A model generated the notes under the pieces. That model had not been told where the DNA came from. It worked only from the letters and a program-made list of their open reading frames with translations, and did not search any database. Shown piece by piece: positions 49,814 through 57,907 of a stretch of DNA of 64,000 nucleotides; positions within the stretch are counted from its first letter, which is position 1; each line of letters starts with the position of its first letter. The stretch covers positions 868,001 through 932,000 of the forward strand of contig JAWKIO010000005.1 of the NCBI GenBank assembly GCA_041394265.1, read 5' to 3'. This DNA is from Acidimicrobiales bacterium (GTDB lineage: Bacteria; Actinomycetota; Acidimicrobiia; Acidimicrobiales; SZUA-35). Position numbers and translations under genes: made by a program.

Positions 49814-51573
49814 CGCTCGCTCGACAGCGACTGGTTCTTCCCGCTCCGCTTCGCTGTGTACATCGCCTTGTCGGCCCGGTGGAGGACGTCCTCGAAGTGC
49901 TCGTCGACGCCGATCGAGGTCCAGCCGATCGATGCGGTCACCGGGAGCATCAGCCCGCTCCACTCGATCGGCATGGCGATGTGCTCGGCCAGACGATCCA
50001 CCGTCGCTTCGCAGCTGCTGTGCGACGACGTCAGCACGAGGAACTCATCACCACCAAGTCTCGCCACGAGATCGCCGCTGCGAGTGCCGGCAACGAGTCG
50101 CTTGGCGACCTCTCGCAGGACCGCGTCACCGGCGGCATGGCCGTGGACGTCGTTGATCTGCTTGAAGTCGTCGAGGTCGACGAGGATCATGCCGCGGTCG
50201 ACGGGCACACCGTCGGCGTCTCGCGCGACGAGCGAGTCGAGCCCGGCCTGCAGACCACGTCGATCCAGCAGCCCGGTCAGCTTGTCGTGGTTCGCTTGAT
50301 GCGCCAGCTCGGCCGTCGCATTCCCGAGGCGCCGGAGTGCGAGCCGCAGTGTCTGGCCAATGACGCCGGGGAGTTCGTCGTCGAGGATCGGGTCATCGAT
50401 TCGGCCCTCGGCCAGTGCCGAGATCTGGTCATGCGAGCGCGCAATCGTCTCGGCCACATCGTTGAAGGCCACCGAGACCTCGGCCACCTCGTCCCGTCCG
50501 CTCGTATCGGCGATGCGCATGTCCATCTCACCATCTGCCACCCGGCGGGCGGCTTCGGCGAGAACTTCGAGGCGGCGAGACAGTCGCCCGCCGACCGTGA
50601 CGAGCAGTGCGAGCGGAGCGACGACGACCGCAACAACGAGCGCAAGGGCGAGATCTCGTTTGGTCGAGGCCAGCGCGGCCTTGTCCGCTGCAGTGGCACG
50701 AATCGTTTCGGCCGACTCCGATCGCACATCGTTCACGACGCTCGTCACGTCGGCGAGCTGCACGAGTGCCGTGATCACCTCGTTGTTCGCCAATGTCATC
50801 GTTTCGAGCTGCGCTTGCCTGCGCAAGGCATTGATCTGGGCTGCGTCCGCCACGGACTGGAGCCGCTCTCGTTGGTCGGTCGTCGAGACCGCCATCATGG
50901 CGTCGAAGGCCAGAATGCTCCGATCGGCCAGCACGGCGGCGCGGACCCGATCCGTTTCGCTGGTTCCTCCCGACATCAGCAGCACGCCGGTGAACGACAT
51001 CTCCTCCGCCAACGTCACGCCGAACCGAGACTGTCGATCGACCGGAAGCCACGGCGCGCCCTGTCGGGCCACCAGCTCATCGGCGATCGCTTCCAGCGTG
51101 TCGGATGCGACACCGAGCTCGGCCACCTCGACCTGCACAGCAGCAACATCGTCACGGTCGAACGCTTCGCGCATCTTCAGCCAATGCCCGATCAAGGTGT
51201 CGAGCTGTTCACGGTGGGTCGCCGAGACGTCCGCGCCCTCGACGGCGGCCATCGCCGAATCGCCGAGTGGACGCACTCCTGCGCTGATCGTTGCGCGGAC
51301 GGCAGGACTCACGAGACCGTTGGTGTCGAGGCGATCGGTGGCCGAGACGAGGGAGAACCAGCCTTCGTAGAACGCGATCTCGGCAGCCAGACCCGACTGC
51401 ATCTCTCGAACGACGAGCAACACCTCGAGGTCATCGAGCTCCTGCACCGCCTCCGAACGGGCTCGGCTCTCGCCGATCGCCAGGAGACCGACCGCGACAG
51501 CACCCACCAGCATCGGCAGAATCGCGATGAGCGCGATCACCCGCCGGATGCGAAGCCGGTCGACGAAGTGCAT
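49810..51573 (-). CDS. Membrane diguanylate cyclase with HAMP and GGDEF domains (paralogue)
   Basis: A 587-residue paralogue of the cyclase encoded downstream, sharing its whole architecture: N-terminal helix (VIALIAILPMLVGAVAVGLLAIG), long helical sensor starting ELDDLEVLLVVREMQSGLAA, second helix, HAMP (RRLEVLAEAARRVADGEMDM) and GGDEF with RSGD inhibitory site and LGGDEF near 507. Both begin with LDDLE/LADLE-type segments after the first helix, evidence of tandem duplication. GAAGCT lies 6 nt before the ATG at 51573. The two could heterodimerise. Confidence 0.9.
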   Translation of the reverse strand: MHFVDRLRIRRVIALIAILPMLVGAVAVGLLAIGESRARSEAVQELDDLEVLLVVREMQSGLAAEIAFYEGWFSLVSATDRLDTNGLVSPAVRATISAGVRPLGDSAMAAVEGADVSATHREQLDTLIGHWLKMREAFDRDDVAAVQVEVAELGVASDTLEAIADELVARQGAPWLPVDRQSRFGVTLAEEMSFTGVLLMSGGTSETDRVRAAVLADRSILAFDAMMAVSTTDQRERLQSVADAAQINALRRQAQLETMTLANNEVITALVQLADVTSVVNDVRSESAETIRATAADKAALASTKRDLALALVVAVVVAPLALLVTVGGRLSRRLEVLAEAARRVADGEMDMRIADTSGRDEVAEVSVAFNDVAETIARSHDQISALAEGRIDDPILDDELPGVIGQTLRLALRRLGNATAELAHQANHDKLTGLLDRRGLQAGLDSLVARDADGVPVDRGMILVDLDDFKQINDVHGHAAGDAVLREVAKRLVAGTRSGDLVARLGGDEFLVLTSSHSSCEATVDRLAEHIAMPIEWSGLMLPVTASIGWTSIGVDEHFEDVLHRADKAMYTAKRSGKNQSLSSER

Positions 51574-51671
51574 TCGACCAGCTTCGGTGGCAAAGGCCCA
51601 GTTCGTGAGGGTGCGGCACAATCTTGCGGTCGGGTTTCCGGCAAGAAGCTTGACCTGCCAAGCTGAGCGCC

Positions 51672-54074
51672 ATGGCAGGATCAATTCTCGGCAACCGTGT
51701 CCAACGCATCGAAGATCCGGCGCTGCTCACCGGCGCCGCTCGCTACGTCTACGACATCGTCGGCCCCGACACCACCCATGCGGTGTTCGTACGCTCGATC
51801 GTCGCCCACGGCGTGATCAACAGCATCGACACCACGGCCGCGACACAAGCGCCCGGCGTGGTGGCCGTGTACACCGCTGCCGAGCTCGGAATCGAGCCGC
51901 ATCACGGGTTCGTCAAGGTCGACGACGCCTTCGCTCGGTCGCCGCTGGCGGACGGCCGAGTCCGCTTCGTCGGCGAGCCGATCGCCGTCGTGATCGCCGA
52001 GACGTTCCAGCAGGGCGTCGACGCCGCCGAGCTGGTGGTGGCCGACATCACTCCGCTTCCGGCGATCGTGGATCCCGAGTCGGCGTTCGACGAGGGTGTC
52101 GAGCTGATCTATCCCGACAAGGGCGACAACCTCGCCACCACCTCGACCGACCCGGATGTCGACGTCCTCGCCGATGCCGATCGAGTCGTGCGGGGCCGCT
52201 ACGTCAACCAGCGCGTTGCCGGGGCGCCCATGGAGCCCAACTCTGTCGCCGCCGTTCCGGCCGACGATGGTCGCCTCACCTTCTACGCCGCCACCCAGAT
52301 GCCGCACCTGTTGCAGCGCCAGCTCGGTGCCGCCCTCGGCGTCGACTACAAGACCATCCACGTCATCGCTCCGCATGTCGGCGGAGGCTTCGGCGCGAAG
52401 GCCGGGCTGTACGCCGAGCATGGGGTCGTGGCGAAGGCCGCGCTTCTCACGCGCCGCAGCGTCATCTGGACCGAGACCCGCAGCGAGTCGATGCTCTCGC
52501 TCGCCCACTCTCGGGCCCAGATCCAATACGTCGAGCTCGGGGTGAAGAACGACGGCACGATCACCGGGCTGCGAGTGCGCTTGATCGGCGACGCCGGCGC
52601 CTACCCGAACATCGGGGCGCTCCTCTCCGCAGGTACACGCCGGATGTCGAACGGCACCTACGCGCTCCCGGCACTGCGGTTCGACATCGCCGTGGCCGTC
52701 ACCAACACCACGCCGACCGGCGCCTATCGCGGTGCCGGGCGCCCCGAGGCTGCTTCGCTCGTCGAGCGCGTCGTCGACCAAGCCGCCCTCGAGCTCGGCA
52801 TCGATCCGCTCGCGATGCGGCGTCGCAACTTCCTCCCCAACGACGTCTTCCCCTTCACCACGCTCACCGGCGTCACCTACGACTCGGGCGACTACACCAA
52901 GGCGCTCGACGAGGCAGCCCGGATTGCGGGCTACGACGAGCTGCGGGCCGAGCAGGCCGCACGGCGCGAGCGTGGCGATCGGCTCCAGCTGGGCATCGGG
53001 GTGGCCTCCTACATCGAGGTGACCTCGGGCGGCGGTGGCAGCGAGTACGCCTCGGTCGAGGTCAACCCCGACGGCTCGGCCACCATGAAGGCAGGCACGT
53101 CGGCCCACGGCCAGGGACACGAGACCACCTACGCCATGATCGTGTCCGATCGCACCGGTATCCCGGTCGAGCGCATCCGTCTCATCCAGTCCGATACCGA
53201 TCTGGTACGCACCGGCGGCGGCACCGGCGGCGCCCGATCATTGCAGCTCGGTGGTTCGGCGGTACACGAAGCCACCGAGGCCCTGGTCGACAAGGCCCGC
53301 AGCCTCGCGGCCCACCTCCTCGAAGCCGGTGTCGACGACATCATCATCGACACCGAAGCGGGAACGGTCGGCGTTGCCGGCGTGCCCGCCAAGGCGCTCG
53401 GCTGGGGCGAACTGGCCGAAGCCGCCGCTCGTGAGCTGCCCGACGGCGTGCTCGACCAATCCGATGAGTCGGTCGGCCTGGCCGCCCAACTCGACTTCAA
53501 GCAGGCCGACGGCACCTTCCCGTTCGGCACCCACATCTCGGTGGTCGAGGTCGACACCGAAACCGGGCAGGTCACCATGCTCCGCCACATCGCCGTCGAC
53601 GACGCCGGCACCGTGGTCAACCCCGTCGTGTTCGAGGGCCAGCAGCAGGGCGGCATTGCCCAGGGCGCGTCGCAGGCGCTCTACGAGGAGGTCGCCTACG
53701 ACGCCGACGGCAATCCCATCACGGCCAACTTCATGAACTACACGTTCCCTTCGGCCGCCGAGTTCTCCAGCTTCGAGGCTTCGCACACGGTGACCACGAC
53801 GCATCTCAACCCGCTCGGGGCCAAGGGCATCGGCGAAGCCAGCACCGTCGGCTCCACCCCGGCGGTGCAGAACGCCGTGATCGACGCGGTGTCGCACCTC
53901 GGCATCCGCCACATCGACATGCCGTGCACGCCGCAACGGGTGTGGGAACACATCACCGCCGCACGGGCCGGCACCCCGATCGATCCGTGGCGTGACCCGC
54001 CGGCCATCTTCGACCAGCTCGCCGCCGGCGAAGAAGTCGACGAAGAGCAAGCCGCTGCCGCCGAACAAATCTGA
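51672..54074 (+). CDS. CoxL-like (form II) molybdopterin hydroxylase large subunit
   Basis: An 800-residue xanthine-oxidase-family catalytic subunit, the third in this window. The active-site loop AYRGAGRPEAA near residue 350 is form II, GGGFGAKAG the cofactor loop and GAKGIGEAS near 716 carries the catalytic Glu. It begins GSILGNRVQRIEDPALLTGAARYV, the usual N-terminus when subunits are separate. No FAD or Fe-S partner is adjacent. A C-terminal acidic tail (EEVDEEQAAAAEQI) is unusual and may mediate assembly. CAAGCT lies 7 nt before the ATG. Its 3' end overlaps the convergent decayed gene by 122 bp. Confidence 0.87.
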   Translation: MAGSILGNRVQRIEDPALLTGAARYVYDIVGPDTTHAVFVRSIVAHGVINSIDTTAATQAPGVVAVYTAAELGIEPHHGFVKVDDAFARSPLADGRVRFVGEPIAVVIAETFQQGVDAAELVVADITPLPAIVDPESAFDEGVELIYPDKGDNLATTSTDPDVDVLADADRVVRGRYVNQRVAGAPMEPNSVAAVPADDGRLTFYAATQMPHLLQRQLGAALGVDYKTIHVIAPHVGGGFGAKAGLYAEHGVVAKAALLTRRSVIWTETRSESMLSLAHSRAQIQYVELGVKNDGTITGLRVRLIGDAGAYPNIGALLSAGTRRMSNGTYALPALRFDIAVAVTNTTPTGAYRGAGRPEAASLVERVVDQAALELGIDPLAMRRRNFLPNDVFPFTTLTGVTYDSGDYTKALDEAARIAGYDELRAEQAARRERGDRLQLGIGVASYIEVTSGGGGSEYASVEVNPDGSATMKAGTSAHGQGHETTYAMIVSDRTGIPVERIRLIQSDTDLVRTGGGTGGARSLQLGGSAVHEATEALVDKARSLAAHLLEAGVDDIIIDTEAGTVGVAGVPAKALGWGELAEAAARELPDGVLDQSDESVGLAAQLDFKQADGTFPFGTHISVVEVDTETGQVTMLRHIAVDDAGTVVNPVVFEGQQQGGIAQGASQALYEEVAYDADGNPITANFMNYTFPSAAEFSSFEASHTVTTTHLNPLGAKGIGEASTVGSTPAVQNAVIDAVSHLGIRHIDMPCTPQRVWEHITAARAGTPIDPWRDPPAIFDQLAAGEEVDEEQAAAAEQI

Positions 54075-55020
54075 GGCTCTCCCCCATCCCCAGCCGCCGG
54101 CGGAGAACGCCGAGGATCCAGTCCCACTCCTCGACGTACTGTCGCCAGGTGATGCGGTCCACGATCCAGCCCTGGTCGCCGATGTCGATGTCGCGACGTC
54201 GATCGTTCTCGAACGACGCCAAATCGAAATCATCGGCCTGCCAGCAATCGTGCACCCGTGTCTCGCCATCGAGAGGGAGTTGCGAGCCCCAGCGAGCAAC
54301 TCCGTAAGTGCCGAGGCCCCCAGGGCCGAGGCACGACACCAACCACCCACCCCACCACACGGGAGTTGCGAGCCCCAGCGAGCAACTCCGCAAGTGCCGA
54401 GGCCCCCAGGGCCGAGGAACGACGGCGTCAGTGCGTTCGTCGATCAGCTGGCGGAGGACCGACCGCCCGGAGCGCGTAGTGACGGCCACCAGCTCGCACG
54501 CCGCAAGCACGCGTTCGGTGGTCGTCAGCTTGCGCCGCAGCGCCTCGTCGATCAGGCGATGCAGTTCCCCGACCGAACTTGACGGTGCGAGTGACGCCAC
54601 GGCGACCTCCAGCGTCACCGTCGGGATCCCCCGACGCCGGGTAGTGGGAAACGCCGACGCACCTGCTCGTGTGGTCACTGCGACACCCCGAACTCTTCGT
54701 TGGCGCTCCGTGACCACGGTCGGGAGGTTCGGGTGTTCGACAAGCCCCCACAGTGCCAGCGCCGACCGCCCATGGGCGTTGGAGCCCTCGATCAACAGCG
54801 TCGCAGCGCACAGCTTGGCGAGCGGGTCGTTCCCATGAGCTGCGAGCAAGAGCACGCCTCGCCCGGGTCCAACCACCCATTGGCCGCGGCGGACTCTGCG
54901 GTCGACTTGTGCCGGGGTCATCCCTGCGGTCAGGGCATCGGAGCGCAGGATCACGCCGTGCCGATCGAGCGCTCGCCGTTCGATGGCGGAGCGGATGGGG
55001 CCGACGTTCTCTCGGGGCAT
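53953..55020 (-). pseudogene. Decayed AbiEi/DUF559-type protein gene interrupted by repeats
   Basis: The N-terminal ~170 residues read as an intact AbiEi-like winged-helix and linker (RHGVILRSDALTAGMTPAQV, VVGPGRGVLLLAAHGNDPLA). The C-terminal Vsr-like DUF559 nuclease fold is damaged: its final part (ASFENDRRRDIDIGDQGWIV, ITWRQYVEEWDW) is present, but the catalytic first half is replaced by ~50 residues translated from two 63-bp repeats at 54275-54423. The expected stop after the WDW region is also lost, so the frame runs 120 bp into the convergent gene. The ATG at 55020 is the likely old start. A repaired or split product is not excluded. Confidence 0.6.
54275..54423. repeat. Pair of 63-bp REP-like direct repeats (element E)
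   Basis: Copies at 54275-54337 and 54361-54423 match at 61 of 63 positions. Each holds two hairpins: GGAGTTGC with GCAACTCC around a 12-nt loop, and GTGCC..GGCCC with GGGCC..GGCAC. The period is 86 bp. They lie inside the DUF559-type gene at the point where its catalytic region is missing. Confidence 0.85.
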
Positions 55021-55200
55021 GAGGTGTCTCCCTCGTCTGACAACGACGGGAGTGGCCACTCCGAGGAACCAACCGTAGCGATTCGCCCGTCGAACCGGTT
55101 CGGCGCAGTTCGATAGTGGATCGGCGACCCATTTCCGGGTCGTGAACGTGCTAGTGAACGGGTGGATGCCGCCGAATGGGCAGGTGGAGAGGCGAGGGCG

Positions 55201-56100
55201 TCAGGGGGTGAGGGCGGCGGTGATGGTGCGGTGGGCCATGGCGGCGAAGGTCGGGCGGTCGGCCGAGTTCACGGCGATCACCAGGCCCAGCGACAGGGCC
55301 CAGCCCCGAGCTCGTTCCCACGTGGCGTCATCGTGGGGCAACATGGTGCGGAAGACCGACCGGACCTCGGGCCGGTCCGGCCACAGCATCCAGGCCACCG
55401 CCAGGTCGCTGGCCGGATCGCCGGCGGTGATGTCGCCGAAGTCGATGACACCCCAGAACTGTCCTTCGTGCACCAACAGATTCAGTGGGTGCATGTCGCC
55501 GTGGAGCCAGACATCGGGGCCGGTCCACGCGGGCGTGGCGAGCACCTCGGTCCACGCCGACCACAGCTGATCGGCATCGACGAGCTTGCCGGCCTTCGCC
55601 AGATTCGCCTCGAAGCCGGCGCGCTTGTCGGCGAGCGGCACGCCACGATGCGGGTTGTGGGGGGCGTCGAGCGGCGCCCGAACGTGGAGGCCGGCGAGGA
55701 AGGCCCCCAGCTCGATGGCGGCGAAACGGGCATCGGCAGGCGGACGATCGAGCGCCGGCACTCCCTCGACCCAGCGGCAGACCGACCACGGCCACGGGTA
55801 CCCGCTGCCCGGCTCTCCTACACGCACCGGGATCGGAGCATTCATCGTGAGCAGCGGCTCCACCACGGGGAGCCAGCGCTGCTCGTTGACGATCAGGTCG
55901 ACTCCGAGCTGGCGCCGGGGCAATCGCAAACCAAGGAACTCGCCGCCTGGTGTGGGGCCGAGTCGGTAGATCGCGTTGTCCCAACCGTTGGCGATGAACA
56001 CGAGCTCGAGTTCGGCCAGATCGGGCATCTGGTCTCGAAGCAGTGCCGCCACCAGTTCGCGGCTGATATCGATCTCCGCGGCGGGCTGGCTACTCACCAC
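55201..56100 (-). CDS. Aminoglycoside-phosphotransferase-fold kinase
   Basis: A 299-residue APH/choline-kinase-like protein. WLHGDMHPLNLLV is the catalytic loop with the Asp base and IDFGDITAGDPASDLA the Mg-binding Asp loop; FLGLRLPRRQLGVDLIVNEQ holds the likely ATP-binding Lys/Arg and helix-C region. Substrates range from antibiotics to metabolites and cannot be fixed. The GTG at 56100 follows GGGAG by 8 nt and overlaps the SulP stop by 11 nt, so the two genes are co-expressed. Confidence 0.83.
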   Translation of the reverse strand: MVSSQPAAEIDISRELVAALLRDQMPDLAELELVFIANGWDNAIYRLGPTPGGEFLGLRLPRRQLGVDLIVNEQRWLPVVEPLLTMNAPIPVRVGEPGSGYPWPWSVCRWVEGVPALDRPPADARFAAIELGAFLAGLHVRAPLDAPHNPHRGVPLADKRAGFEANLAKAGKLVDADQLWSAWTEVLATPAWTGPDVWLHGDMHPLNLLVHEGQFWGVIDFGDITAGDPASDLAVAWMLWPDRPEVRSVFRTMLPHDDATWERARGWALSLGLVIAVNSADRPTFAAMAHRTITAALTP

Positions 56101-57817
56101 GACGGCTACTCCCTTCCGGTCGCTCACGAGTCTTCCAGTCGGTGAAGTCACTGCCCGTAGCTGCGACGAAGGCGCTGACCGCCTCACCGACCGTAGGGAA
56201 GAGACGGTCGTGGCCGATCAACGCAATGGTTCCACCGGGCGCGATCTGATCCCGCACAACGCCCTTCAGCTCGGCGAATCCCAGCTCGATGCCTTGCTCG
56301 GCGAGGTCGTCGTGGAGTTCGTGGATCACGGCTTGAGCGGTGGCGTCGATGCTGGTGATCGGTTCCGCCGTGACCACGACCCACTGCACGTCGGGCGTCT
56401 CCGCCACTCGCTCGAGGATCTCGGCTCGGAAACCGTCGGCGTTGGCGAAGAACAGCGGCGCTCCGAAACGGAACAACAGCAGGCCATCGACCTGTCGACC
56501 TTCGGGATGTCGGTCGATGTCGTGATAGCCGCTCACGCCGTCGATACGGACCAGCGTGGTGACATGGGGTCGCCAAGCCTGGGAGACGAACGCCAAGAGC
56601 GACACGCCGACGGCGACGCCGATGCCCCACACCACACCGGCAACCACGACGCCGACGAACGCGATCATCGACAGCAAGAACTCGTTGCGTCGCCAACGAG
56701 CAAGCGAGAACACCGTGCGGACATCGACCAAGTCGATGACGGCCAGGATCACGATGGCCGCGAGGGTCGCAATCGGGAGCGAGGCGAGCAGCCCCGGCGC
56801 ACCGACCAAGAGCAGCACGATCATGAGTGCGGCAAAGACGCCCGTCAGTTGGGTCTTCGCCCCCGCCGACTCGGCGACCGGCGTGCGCGACGAGCTGGCT
56901 GACACCGGGAACCCCTGGAAGAAGCCGGCGACCACGTTCGCTGCGCCCAGTCCGATGAACTCGGCGTTGGGGTCGACGTCGGCGTCGAGTCGTTTGGCGT
57001 AGGCACGTGACAGCACGCTCGTGTCGGCGAACGACACGACGGCGATGGTCAGTGAACCCGCCGCCAGCTCGGAGAAGTCACCCCATCCGATGCGCGGAAT
57101 CGCCGGGACGGGGAAGCCCGACGGCAGCGACCCGACCAGCGCAAGATCGCCGCCGAGGTCCAGTGCTTCGACCGCGACGATGCTGCCGATCACGACCACC
57201 AGGGACCGTGGCAGCTTCGGCGCGACGACCCGGACAGCGACCAGACCGAGCAGCGAGGCAACGCCGACCGACGCCGTGGTCCGTTCGATGTCGCCCAACG
57301 CTGCGACGAGGTCGACGAACTCCCCCACCGGCATGTCGCTCTCGACCGAGATGCCGAGCAACTTGGGGAGCTGGCCGATGATCACGACCACGGCGATCCC
57401 GTTCAGGTACCCGATCCGAACGGGCATCGACAGCAGCTCGGTGACGAAACCGAACTTGCCGATGCCCGCCGCCAGCGCGACGAGGCCGGCGCCGATGGAC
57501 AACGCCCCGGCCAGCGCCACCGCCCGATCCGGATCGCCCGCGGCCAGCGGAACGATCGTTGCGGCGATCAGCGGCGCGAGGGACGAATCGGGGCCGAGCA
57601 CCAGGATTCGCGAGGGGCCGAGGACCGCGTAGACGAGCAGCGGGACGACCGTGGCGTAGAGGCCGTACACCGGCGGCAGTCCCGACGCCTGGCTGTAGCC
57701 CATGCCGACCGGCACGAGAAAGGCCGTGATGACGAGGCCGGCGAGGAGGTCGGCCAGGACATCCGAGCGCGACATCGAGCGAAGGTGCCGCACACCGGGA
57801 GGGGCCACGAAGTCCAC
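56090..57817 (-). CDS. SulP/SLC26-family anion transporter with STAS domain
   Basis: A 575-residue membrane transporter. The first ~400 residues hold some 12-14 helices with the family signature region (MGYSQASGLPPVYGLYATVVPLLVYAVLGPSR, in parts) and PVSASSSRTPVAESAGAKTQLTG. The C-terminal ~130 residues are a cytoplasmic STAS domain (GLLLFRFGAPLFFANADGFR, VVVTAEPITSIDATA). Likely substrate sulfate, bicarbonate or an organic acid. GTG at 57817 is the start, with CAGAGT 6 nt upstream. Confidence 0.88.
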   Translation of the reverse strand: MDFVAPPGVRHLRSMSRSDVLADLLAGLVITAFLVPVGMGYSQASGLPPVYGLYATVVPLLVYAVLGPSRILVLGPDSSLAPLIAATIVPLAAGDPDRAVALAGALSIGAGLVALAAGIGKFGFVTELLSMPVRIGYLNGIAVVVIIGQLPKLLGISVESDMPVGEFVDLVAALGDIERTTASVGVASLLGLVAVRVVAPKLPRSLVVVIGSIVAVEALDLGGDLALVGSLPSGFPVPAIPRIGWGDFSELAAGSLTIAVVSFADTSVLSRAYAKRLDADVDPNAEFIGLGAANVVAGFFQGFPVSASSSRTPVAESAGAKTQLTGVFAALMIVLLLVGAPGLLASLPIATLAAIVILAVIDLVDVRTVFSLARWRRNEFLLSMIAFVGVVVAGVVWGIGVAVGVSLLAFVSQAWRPHVTTLVRIDGVSGYHDIDRHPEGRQVDGLLLFRFGAPLFFANADGFRAEILERVAETPDVQWVVVTAEPITSIDATAQAVIHELHDDLAEQGIELGFAELKGVVRDQIAPGGTIALIGHDRLFPTVGEAVSAFVAATGSDFTDWKTRERPEGSSRRGE

Positions 57818-57907
57818 GTTCCCACTCTGCCACCATGAACGGGCCGCTGAGCACCCGAACCGGATTCGGGTTGGATGGTCCGGCGGACCCGACTCGGTCT
57901 GGAGGTG

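Noticed and set aside
54275..54423. Insertion sequence ends
   Set aside because: Copies are direct, with no transposase, terminal inverted repeat or target duplication; hairpin content fits REP-like units better.
55091..55102. Palindrome CGAACCGGTTCG as a second LexA box
   Set aside because: The half-sites are separated by 2 bp, not the 4 bp of the SOS consensus. It lies in the 180-bp gap 55021-55200, which otherwise shows nothing I can support.
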